Shown here: one piece after another, positions 1 through 6,205 of the stretch
Numbering within the stretch: position 1 is the stretch's first letter
Layout: every line of letters begins with the position of its first letter
NCBI GenBank assembly: GCA_002348425.1
Contig: DEBE01000013.1
Location: 1,781-8,677 of the forward strand
DNA length: 6,897 nt
Direction: 5' to 3'
Origin: Alphaproteobacteria bacterium UBA2964
GTDB taxonomy: Bacteria > Pseudomonadota > Alphaproteobacteria > MPNO01 > UBA2964
Translations under genes and position numbers: made by a program
The notes under the pieces: generated by a model
What the model was told of the DNA's origin: nothing
Seen by the model: only the letters and a program-made list of their open reading frames with translations
The model's database searches: none

Positions 1-1008
1 GATAATTGGGATTATATCAACGGTGCTGCAGAAACAGAAACGAGCCTGCGTCGAAACAGGATGTCTATTGATAGTCTTGCCTTTCGTCCTCGCGTTTGTC
101 GTGACGTCAGGGAAATTGATACAAGTGTAGACTTTTTGGGCGATAAAGTTCGCATCCCGGTGCTAATGGCCCCGATGGGTAGTATTCACAAATGGACACC
201 AAACGGTGCAAAGGATGTTGATACCGCAGCGGAAGAATTTGGTACAATAAATTTTATTAGTACAGTTACACAACCAAGCCTTGAAGAGATTGCAGAAAAT
301 AGTCCCCACCCGAAATCATTTCAGATTTATGTGCGTGGTGATGATGATTGGATTAAGGCGCTTGCGAGAAGGGCCGTTGATGCTGGTTATAAATCTATCA
401 CACTGACAGTGGATTCTTCCTTTTATGGAAACCGAGAACGTTTAAGTCCCACGCAACTTGCCCTACGAAATGTTCCGGAACGAGATTTTCAAAAAGGTAT
501 TACTTGGGATACCGTGAAGCTCGTTCAGGACACAATTGGAGATGTACCCTTCATAGTAAAGGGCATCATGACAGCTGAAGATGCAACGATTGCTGTGGAG
601 CATAAAGTTGATTGTGTTTATATTTCCAATCATGGTGGTCGTCAATTGGATCACGTTTATGGAAACATTGATACGCTTCCAGAAATTGTAGATGCCGTTG
701 ATGGCAGGTGTCAGGTAATAATAGATGGAGGCTTTACGAGGGCTGGCGATATGTTAAAGGCAATCGCACTTGGTGCCGATGCTGTTGCGATTGGTCGTTT
801 ACAGGCATGGGCGCTTGGGGCAGGTAATGCGGAGGGGTTGGTTAAATGTTTGGAACTGCTGGAAATTGAGATTGAGAGAACAATGGGTCTTTTGGGGGTA
901 ACGAGCCTAGACCAGTTAAATCCTTCTTACGTTGGGCCAGCAATGCCAGTAAGGTTACCGCATGAGCATAGCGCGTTTCCACACCTTCCAGATGACAGAA
1001 TAGCTTAG
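1..1008 (+). CDS. FMN-dependent 2-hydroxy-acid dehydrogenase/oxidase (LldD/glycolate oxidase family), 5'-partial
   Basis: The product oxidises an (S)-2-hydroxy acid such as lactate, glycolate or mandelate to the 2-keto acid using FMN. The reading frame is open from base 1, so the gene starts upstream; the ATG at 61 is internal, because the 20 codons before it encode the conserved family segment YINGAAETE. Visible residues, numbered from base 1: Tyr5 (equivalent of spinach glycolate oxidase Tyr24), APMG in the FMN site (57-60), FQIYV with active-site Tyr110, TVDSS (Asp138), Lys187 in VKGI, and SNHGGRQLD with catalytic His211 and Arg214. DGG (242-244) and AIGR (263-266) follow in the phosphate-binding region. 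All catalytic positions are present, so it should be active. The segment between NRE and TWDTV is only 21 residues, about 25 shorter than in glycolate oxidase, and the usual RNxF element is absent, so the substrate lid is short. The C-terminal tail is Pro/His-rich. It is probably cotranscribed with the amidohydrolase 47 nt downstream. Exact substrate cannot be read. Confidence 0.93.
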   Translation, partial: DNWDYINGAAETETSLRRNRMSIDSLAFRPRVCRDVREIDTSVDFLGDKVRIPVLMAPMGSIHKWTPNGAKDVDTAAEEFGTINFISTVTQPSLEEIAENSPHPKSFQIYVRGDDDWIKALARRAVDAGYKSITLTVDSSFYGNRERLSPTQLALRNVPERDFQKGITWDTVKLVQDTIGDVPFIVKGIMTAEDATIAVEHKVDCVYISNHGGRQLDHVYGNIDTLPEIVDAVDGRCQVIIDGGFTRAGDMLKAIALGADAVAIGRLQAWALGAGNAEGLVKCLELLEIEIERTMGLLGVTSLDQLNPSYVGPAMPVRLPHEHSAFPHLPDDRIA

Positions 1009-1055
1009 AGTGGATAAAAATATTTTTTGAATTGAACCTGCAGGGGGACTAAATC

Positions 1056-2279
1056 ATGGAACTACCTAGTAGCGATAAATTCTACTCGATGAGTGTCGAG
1101 TCAATGGATACTAGCAAGCTTCTGAAGAATGCTGCGCGGCAACGGGATGCAAGGAAGTTTGATACATTTCCAATCATTGATTGTGATTCACATCATTACG
1201 AAAGTGAATCGGCCGCGGAGATTATAGACTACCTGGATGACCCGGTCATAAAGCAATTAGCCGAAAGTGAAAAAGCACGGGGAAAGCCTGCTGGGATTTT
1301 TGGTGGCGGACGGATTGGATACCAAGATCGTGGCGGAAGAATTACAAGATATCCTTTACGGCGCACGGAGCTAACACCCGGAGACGGACAACATCGTAAT
1401 GCCCATATCACCCATCGCTGGATGGACGCCATGGGTGTTGATTATACTTGCTTATTTCCAGGCCCTATGTTGGGGCTTGGGCTGCACCCTGAAGCGGAAA
1501 TCGAATACCGTCTTGCTAAGGCCTATAACCGATGGCTTGTCGAGACGGTACTGCCAAATTCTCCGCGGATAAAAGCACTAATTTGTCTACCTTTTAATCA
1601 CCACCGGGGCTCCTATGAAATTATTGAAGAATTTGGAGGGCATAAAGATGTCGCTGGTTTTTGTGTCGCATCAGTGCGTGATACGGCGGTGCATTCAGAC
1701 GATTTGATGAAGTGTTACTCGCTGATGGAAGAAATTGGTAAGCCGCTATCCTTCCATTCAGGAACCAATTGGAGTGGCTCTCATCTAAGACATTCCAGCC
1801 GATTTATTGCTGTTCATTCCTTGTCTTTTCCGTGGTATGTGATGGTGCATGTCGCTAATTGGGTAACTAATGGGCTGAATGAACGATTCCCGAAATTAAA
1901 GGTAATATGGGCTGAAGGGGGACTTGCCTGGATACCTTTCTTGATGCAGCGCCTCGATCATGAATATATGATGCGGACATCTGAGGCGGCGGGCCTAAAA
2001 AAACTGCCATCTGAATATATGAAAGATATGTATTACAGTTCTCAACCCTGTGAAGCGATGCACCCGGAACAACTTGAGCATACCTTTGAATTAATAGATG
2101 CCGAAAATACACTCCTCTACGCTTCAGATTATCCCCACTGGGATATGGATGTGCCGAGTGTCATTTATGATCTTCCGTTCCTAGATGAAAAGCAAAAACG
2201 AAAGATTCTAGCTGAAAACTCAGCGGATGTTTTTGGTATTGATTACAGTGATCGGTACCCTGATTACAAACGTTTATAG
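1056..2279 (+). CDS. Amidohydrolase-2 family metal-dependent hydrolase/decarboxylase
   Basis: This is a 407-residue TIM-barrel metalloenzyme of the amidohydrolase-2 (ACMSD/LigW-like) group, whose members hydrolyse C-N, C-O or C-C bonds or decarboxylate aromatic acids in the cytoplasm. The first strand carries IIDCDSHHYES, with Asp44, His46 and Glu49 as likely metal-site residues; many members of this branch have Glu where classical ones have the second His. Later come His234 in SFHSGTN (probable metal ligand), His254 and His265 (candidate catalytic bases), the family segment ERFPKLKVIWAEGG (276-289) and Asp358 in YASDYPHWD (probable metal ligand). It ends with the usual ILAENSADVFGI (384-395). 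The first about 36 residues are a polar leader before the barrel. The start at 1056 is supported by AGGGGG at 1042-1047, eight bases upstream; an internal ATG at codon 12 has no comparable site. It is the second gene of the + operon and is closed by the terminator downstream. Family is clear; substrate is not. Confidence 0.93.
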   Translation: MELPSSDKFYSMSVESMDTSKLLKNAARQRDARKFDTFPIIDCDSHHYESESAAEIIDYLDDPVIKQLAESEKARGKPAGIFGGGRIGYQDRGGRITRYPLRRTELTPGDGQHRNAHITHRWMDAMGVDYTCLFPGPMLGLGLHPEAEIEYRLAKAYNRWLVETVLPNSPRIKALICLPFNHHRGSYEIIEEFGGHKDVAGFCVASVRDTAVHSDDLMKCYSLMEEIGKPLSFHSGTNWSGSHLRHSSRFIAVHSLSFPWYVMVHVANWVTNGLNERFPKLKVIWAEGGLAWIPFLMQRLDHEYMMRTSEAAGLKKLPSEYMKDMYYSSQPCEAMHPEQLEHTFELIDAENTLLYASDYPHWDMDVPSVIYDLPFLDEKQKRKILAENSADVFGIDYSDRYPDYKRL

Positions 2280-2293
2280 ATTTTCAAAATAAA

Positions 2294-2323
2294 AAAAAGG
2301 GGTGCTTCTTAGCACCCCTTTTT
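2294..2323. terminator. Bidirectional rho-independent terminator
   Basis: GGGGTGCT (2299-2306) pairs perfectly with AGCACCCC (2311-2318) around a TCTT tetraloop. Flanking A residues (2294-2298) can pair with the T run 2319-2323, extending the stem to 13 bp. On + the hairpin is followed by five Ts; on - by eight Ts (complement of A 2291-2298). It sits between the convergent amidohydrolase stop (2279) and binding-protein stop (2344), so it should end transcription from both sides. Confidence 0.93.
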
Positions 2324-2343
2324 CTAGACCCTATGTCTCTGAT

Positions 2344-3378
2344 TTATTTAAAACCGGCTAACGCTCGGATTTTTTTAACTAATTTTGGGTCGGCGGATAG
2401 CGCTTGATTAACAGCGTTTTGAACAAATTCGCCGCTCGCTCCATCAACCATACTGTGTTTTTTGTAAGCATCTTTAATAAACGCTTTGTCCTTTAGCATT
2501 TTACTGAAAGCGGTTCTAAGTGCTTTTACTCTTGCTTGAGGCACTCCTGGTGGTACTGATAAACCCCACCCAACTGGTGAACCTAGCTCGAGTAATGTTG
2601 CCATTTTACGTTCTTCCTCGTTACGTGCAAAATCGAGTAACAATGGAGTGTTAGGCAGATCTGGCGCTTTCTTCAAACCAGTCTGCAATATTATGTCGAC
2701 CTTTTTATCCCGAAGCCACTGGGGTTTTTTTGCTTTGAGGCTGAACCATGCACCAATTCGAGCATGTACTTCGCCGCTTTCCATCGCCTTATACATATTG
2801 GCCGCACCGCGATAACCTTTAACCAGCTTAAGTTTCATTCCGGCCCATTTACGAAGCGCGGCTCCTTCCAAGTAGGAATGCGAGGATACACCGGAATTAG
2901 CCAGAATGACTTCCTTTTTTAGAGCATCCTGCCATTTCCGAATGCCCCGTTTGTGCCAAACCATAAACACGGCCGAGTAGGGCATCATGCGACCCAGATA
3001 GTTAAACTTTGCAGCGTTATATTTGAGCTTCTTCGGCCGTAACACTTGAGCAACTGCGGTATCCTTAGAAAGTTCAGCCATATAACTGCCGTCTTTAGGC
3101 GCGGCTGTATACATATAGTTTGCAGCCTTACTGCCGCCAGCACCCGACCGGTGTGTGACAATGATATTTGGGTTTCCGGGAATATGTTTTCCTATATGTC
3201 GTGACATGATACGGGCATTAAGGCCATACATGCCACCTGCACCAAATGCCACAACTAAAGTTACTGTTTTTCCCCTGTAAAAGTCGGCAACGGCATCAGC
3301 TTTAGCAAGAGACAGCATCATAGATGATGCACCAATAATGCACATTAACAGAGAAACCATGGTTTTTACTCTTATCAT
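2344..3378 (-). CDS. TctC/Bug-family periplasmic solute-binding protein
   Basis: This is a 344-residue exported binding protein of the tripartite tricarboxylate transporter receptor (TctC/Bug) family, which captures carboxylates or related small molecules in the periplasm. A signal peptide is evident: MIRVK n-region, hydrophobic core about 7-24, and an AKA|D (after 27) or ADA|V (after 29) cleavage site. The mature start VADFYRGKTVTLVVAFGAGG, then IGKHIPGNPNIIV (62-74) and KAANYMYTAAPKDGSY (84-99), are family hallmarks. Length is typical. The strand-loop element reads GGMYGLNAR, with Gly52 where I would expect Asp, which may alter ligand contacts. The start at 3378 has AGGGAG (3385-3390) six bases upstream. 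It lies 110 bp downstream of the flavin monooxygenase and may share its transcript. The gap also holds a weak promoter-like pair on - (TTGCAA 3458-3453 and TTAAAT 3435-3430, 17-nt spacer, 4/6 matches each). No TctA or TctB membrane subunit is visible, so it is an orphan receptor within this window. Confidence 0.92.
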   Translation of the reverse strand: MIRVKTMVSLLMCIIGASSMMLSLAKADAVADFYRGKTVTLVVAFGAGGMYGLNARIMSRHIGKHIPGNPNIIVTHRSGAGGSKAANYMYTAAPKDGSYMAELSKDTAVAQVLRPKKLKYNAAKFNYLGRMMPYSAVFMVWHKRGIRKWQDALKKEVILANSGVSSHSYLEGAALRKWAGMKLKLVKGYRGAANMYKAMESGEVHARIGAWFSLKAKKPQWLRDKKVDIILQTGLKKAPDLPNTPLLLDFARNEEERKMATLLELGSPVGWGLSVPPGVPQARVKALRTAFSKMLKDKAFIKDAYKKHSMVDGASGEFVQNAVNQALSADPKLVKKIRALAGFK

Positions 3379-3488
3379 TACTTACTCCCTGTTTTTTATA
3401 AAAATCAAATAACCTTATTTTTTTTACAGATTTAAGAACATTAATGCAGGCATTGCAAATACTTATGATAGAGATCTTTTTGTTTTAA

Positions 3489-4670
3489 TTATTTTCGGGC
3501 AACCAATTTTGGTTTGATAGGTTTAATTCTATTTGGCTCTGTCATACTGAGGTTACTGGGACGATTTCCGATATTGCGACTTATCTTTCCGTTTTTGCTT
3601 TTGGCTTTAATAGCCTGCCACTCGCGCCCGAAATTGACATTGTGGCCCTGAAAATTAGGCATTACATAGCGGGCAAACATTTCCATCGATCTTTCCCATT
3701 TAAACCGGTCGGTCCATTCCGGGCTGTGGAGCAGCATACCCCCAAACCCACCGGTTTCTTTTATTTTAGCTTCAATCCATCCAATTGCATCATCGGGTGT
3801 TCCGATAACCCAATCCCGGCGATCTGCACAACTCTCAGGTGTGAATTCAGAAAAGGGCTGTCCCTCATACTCAGCATAGTGACCTTGAAGCCCAATAGCG
3901 GAAAAATATTCGGCTTCACGCATGATACCCTCACGCACTTCATCCCACGCTTGTTCTCTTGTTTCAGCTAGATACATGTACGTGGCTATCCGCCAGTTGT
4001 CACGATTAGCAACTTTACCAGCTTCTCTAGCCCCTTTCTCAACTATCTCCCAATTTCTTCTAGCATCGGGGCGGTTTTTGCCCGTCGGAGAGAGCCAAAT
4101 CATATCGTTTCGTCCAATCATTTCTAGATTAGCTGGAGTAGCGGCAGATGGCATTGCGATTGGTAAACGAGGCTTTTGGAATGACCTTAATTGCAGGTGC
4201 AAATCTTCAAATTCCCAAAATTCGCCTCTATGGCTGACAGGTTCCTCAGATTCTAACAAGCGAACGATGACATCGACAGCCTCATGTAACATCGGGACTA
4301 GTGCATCTTCTTCCATATTAAATAAAATTTTGTCTGTAACGAGGCTACAGGGCCCTACACCTAAAATAGCTCTGCCGTAAGTTAAATGATCAAGAAAAGC
4401 CATTCGCTCAGCTAGATAAAAGGGGTGATGAAAGGGAGCACTAAAAACTGAGGTGCCGAGGCGTATTCGTTGTGCCTTTGCGGCGGCCATGGATAGCGCC
4501 ATTTCCGGAGCAGGCATTGTTTCCCAGCCACCTGAGTGATGTTCGCCAATAAAGGCTTCGTCAAAACCCAACTTATCAGCCAATTGAATCAGGTCAATAT
4601 CTCGCTGAAATGCAAGAGCAGGATTTTCCTTAGGGTGATGACATGGCATCATAAAAAGAGAAAATTTCAT
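3489..4670 (-). CDS. LLM-class (bacterial luciferase-like) flavin-dependent monooxygenase
   Basis: This 393-residue protein resembles the limonene/diketocamphane monooxygenase branch of the luciferase-like family. These enzymes use reduced flavin supplied by a separate reductase to oxygenate, epoxidise or Baeyer-Villiger-oxidise small organic molecules. The N-terminus MKFSLFMMPCHHP is the first barrel strand. Then come DKLGFDEAFIGEHH (32-45), RIRLGTSVFSAPFHHP (68-83), FLDHLTYGRAILGVGPC (92-108), VIGTPDDAI (288-296), where flavin-site loops of the family lie, and FARYVMPNF (332-340). I chose the start at 4670 because it gives the family N-terminus and is preceded by GGGGA (4680-4684) at nine bases; the frame is open to 4769 but that extension is unlike the family. 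The last about 46 residues form a strongly basic tail (13 Lys/Arg against 2 acidic) lacking obvious domain features. No flavin reductase gene is visible nearby. Substrate unknown. Confidence 0.9.
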   Translation of the reverse strand: MKFSLFMMPCHHPKENPALAFQRDIDLIQLADKLGFDEAFIGEHHSGGWETMPAPEMALSMAAAKAQRIRLGTSVFSAPFHHPFYLAERMAFLDHLTYGRAILGVGPCSLVTDKILFNMEEDALVPMLHEAVDVIVRLLESEEPVSHRGEFWEFEDLHLQLRSFQKPRLPIAMPSAATPANLEMIGRNDMIWLSPTGKNRPDARRNWEIVEKGAREAGKVANRDNWRIATYMYLAETREQAWDEVREGIMREAEYFSAIGLQGHYAEYEGQPFSEFTPESCADRRDWVIGTPDDAIGWIEAKIKETGGFGGMLLHSPEWTDRFKWERSMEMFARYVMPNFQGHNVNFGREWQAIKAKSKNGKISRNIGNRPSNLSMTEPNRIKPIKPKLVARK

Positions 4671-4679
4671 TATTTTCAT

Positions 4680-4684
4680 TCCCC
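4680..4684 (-). promoter_or_regulatory. Ribosome binding site fixing the monooxygenase start
   Basis: On - the sequence GGGGA lies nine bases before the ATG at 4670 and only one base or less before the in-frame ATG at 4679. The spacing therefore favours 4670, which also begins the conserved MKFSLFMMP segment. No such site precedes the ATG at 4769. Confidence 0.7.
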
Positions 4685-4688
4685 GTCT

Positions 4689-4752
4689 GGGTAGCATAAC
4701 CCCAGAACTAATTTGGTTGTATTCTGCACATTGGTAACAAGATATGCTACCC
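4689..4752. repeat. 10-bp perfect inverted repeat with 44-nt spacer in a divergent intergenic region
   Basis: The arms are GGGTAGCATA (4689-4698) and TATGCTACCC (4743-4752), exact reverse complements. Extending outward two bases gives 11 of 12 matches. They lie between the divergent monooxygenase (start 4670) and 6PGDH-family gene (start 4811), with the left arm just upstream of the monooxygenase ribosome binding site and the right arm five bases before a candidate -35 for the + gene. The sequence fits two operator half-sites for a shared regulator, or a long hairpin in the monooxygenase leader. Which one, if either, is inference. Confidence 0.55.
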
Positions 4753-4756
4753 GGCA

Positions 4757-4785
4757 TTGAATAAAGCAATTTTTCAGTATATTAG
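4757..4785 (+). promoter_or_regulatory. Candidate sigma-70-type promoter for the 6PGDH-family gene
   Basis: TTGAAT (4757-4762) and TATTAG (4780-4785) are separated by 17 bases, each with 4 of 6 consensus matches. A better -10 hexamer, TATATT (4778-4783), overlaps but leaves only 15 bases. Initiation near 4792 would give a leader of about 19 nt containing the AGGGG ribosome binding site (4800-4804). Weak by itself; position supports it. Confidence 0.3.
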
Positions 4786-4810
4786 CTAAACGTCTTGCTA
4801 GGGGCAATTA

Positions 4811-6205
4811 ATGGAAAAGAATAGGAAATTACAAATTGGGGTAATCGGACTTGGTACTATGGGCTCCGCTATTGTTGAGACTTTGGTACGAAATGAGTTT
4901 GTTGTAACAGCATTTGAGCCGGTATCGCCAAAGATTCTCTTGCCACCGATTGGCGCCAATCAAGCTCCGACGCTTCACTCGTTAGTTGCGAGATTAGACC
5001 CTCCGCGCAAGATACTATTGATGGTAACGGCTGGAAGTGGAGTAGATGAAATCATTAATCAGTTAACCGACTATCTCGAAAAAGGCGATATTATAATTGA
5101 TGGAGGAAATTCACATTTTGCTGATACAGAACGGAGAGTATCAGCTTTAAAGAGTGCGGGGTTGGGTTATATTGGGGCTGGTATTTCCGGGGGTGAACAA
5201 GGCGCACGATCGGGGGCTTCTATTATGGTTGGAGGTACGAAGGAATGTTTTAAAGCCGTTAGAGAGTCCCTGGAAGCGATAGCGGCAGCAGACGATAAGA
5301 AAATATATTGTAAACATTTCGGCTCTGGGGGAGTAGGGCATTTTATCAAGATGGTTCACAATGGCATAGAATATGGTCTGCTTCAGGCAATTGGCGAGGC
5401 CTATCTTTTGCTAAGCCAAGGCTTGCGTCTAAATCATGTGGACTGTGCTTCTGTATTTGACGATTGGCAGCAGGGGGCATTGAATTCGTATTTGATTGGC
5501 ATTACCGCTGAAATTTTAAAGAAAGAAGAAGAATCCGGTGACCATTTAATTGCATTTATTGACGATAGTGCAGATCAAACGGGGACGGGGCGCTGGATGG
5601 TTAATGAGGCTATGAACCTTGGGATTCCTGTACCGTCCATTTACGAGGCCGTTGCTGCACGCAGCTTGTCTGAAAACCAGAAGGAAAGGAGAGAAATAGT
5701 AAAAATAGGTTGGGAGGATTCTAGCAATCTGCACTCAACGATTGAAGAAATACAATGTGGTTTGATAGCTACGTTCTGGTGTTGTTTAGCTCAAGGTTTT
5801 GCAATGCTCTCTGCCGGGATGAAATCTTATGGATGGCCAAAAAAGGAGGACGAAATTGCCGAGGTTTGGCTACGTGGCTGTATAATTCGCTCTGGTTTTT
5901 TAAAAACAATTAACCAGAGCTATATCAAGAACCCTAATCTAAATCATTTATTTTCTTGTTCGGATATTGGCAATTATTTAAGCAAGGAATTGCAAGGATT
6001 ACGAAACGCGGTTTCCAGTGCTATCCGGGCGGGTCTGCCAGTTCCAACAATGGCCTCAGCTATAAATTATGTTGATGCTCTTAAATCAGAAAGACTATGG
6101 ACTGCCTTGATACAAGCTCAGCGAGATTATTTTGGTGCGCATACATATCGCCGAATAGATCGTGAGGGATCATTTCACACCCATTGGGCCGAAGGGAGGG
6201 GTTAG
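4811..6205 (+). CDS. gnd: 6-phosphogluconate dehydrogenase (decarboxylating) family protein, atypical cofactor and phosphate sites
   Basis: At 464 residues this is a full-length long-form 6PGDH (E. coli Gnd about 468). The family reaction is oxidative decarboxylation of 6-phosphogluconate to ribulose 5-phosphate with NAD(P)+ in the cytoplasm. A Rossmann fold opens with GLGTMG (13-18), followed by DGGNS (97-101) and GISGGEQGAR (124-133). The catalytic segment KMVHNGIEYG has Lys180 and Glu187. The all-helical C-terminal domain includes Arg284, CIIRSGFL (357-364), and QRDYFGAHTY with Arg438 and His444, then FHTHW (455-459). Deviations are notable: the NADP-binding Asn-Arg-Ser/Thr after the second strand is Glu36-Pro37-Val38, suggesting NAD+ use; the lysine corresponding to sheep Lys260 (a 6PG phosphate ligand) is Thr257; GEEGA is GEQGA, and MPGG is MVGG. 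Catalytic residues are intact. AGGGG (4800-4804) precedes the ATG by six bases. Its stop overlaps that of the convergent GMC gene. No zwf, pgl or gluconate gene is present in this window, so a specialised paralogue is possible. Confidence 0.92.
   Translation: MEKNRKLQIGVIGLGTMGSAIVETLVRNEFVVTAFEPVSPKILLPPIGANQAPTLHSLVARLDPPRKILLMVTAGSGVDEIINQLTDYLEKGDIIIDGGNSHFADTERRVSALKSAGLGYIGAGISGGEQGARSGASIMVGGTKECFKAVRESLEAIAAADDKKIYCKHFGSGGVGHFIKMVHNGIEYGLLQAIGEAYLLLSQGLRLNHVDCASVFDDWQQGALNSYLIGITAEILKKEEESGDHLIAFIDDSADQTGTGRWMVNEAMNLGIPVPSIYEAVAARSLSENQKERREIVKIGWEDSSNLHSTIEEIQCGLIATFWCCLAQGFAMLSAGMKSYGWPKKEDEIAEVWLRGCIIRSGFLKTINQSYIKNPNLNHLFSCSDIGNYLSKELQGLRNAVSSAIRAGLPVPTMASAINYVDALKSERLWTALIQAQRDYFGAHTYRRIDREGSFHTHWAEGRG

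Noticed and set aside
61..63. ATG at 61 as the start of the FMN-dependent enzyme
   Set aside because: The 20 codons upstream are in frame, open and encode conserved family sequence including active-site Tyr5, so the gene begins outside the window.
1867..2112. An 81-codon open frame on - opposite the amidohydrolase
   Set aside because: It overlaps the conserved ERFPKLKV and YASDYP segments of the + gene; no recognisable protein.
3379..3488. Possible small RNA or terminator between monooxygenase and receptor genes
   Set aside because: Only a 5-bp stem (AATGC/GCATT with 2-nt loop) and AT-rich runs are seen; nothing strong enough to call.
3922..4380. A 152-codon open frame on + inside the monooxygenase gene
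   Set aside because: It lies wholly opposite a well-recognised coding gene, has no family resemblance and no ribosome binding site that I can see.
4671..4769. N-terminal extension of the monooxygenase to the ATG at 4769
   Set aside because: The 33 added residues are Cys/Ser-rich and unlike the family, lack a ribosome binding site, and cover the inverted repeat; the GGGGA at 4680-4684 fits the ATG at 4670.
5147..5359. Two overlapping open frames on - opposite the 6PGDH-family gene
   Set aside because: Both mirror conserved 6PGDH coding sequence and have composition expected of antisense frames.
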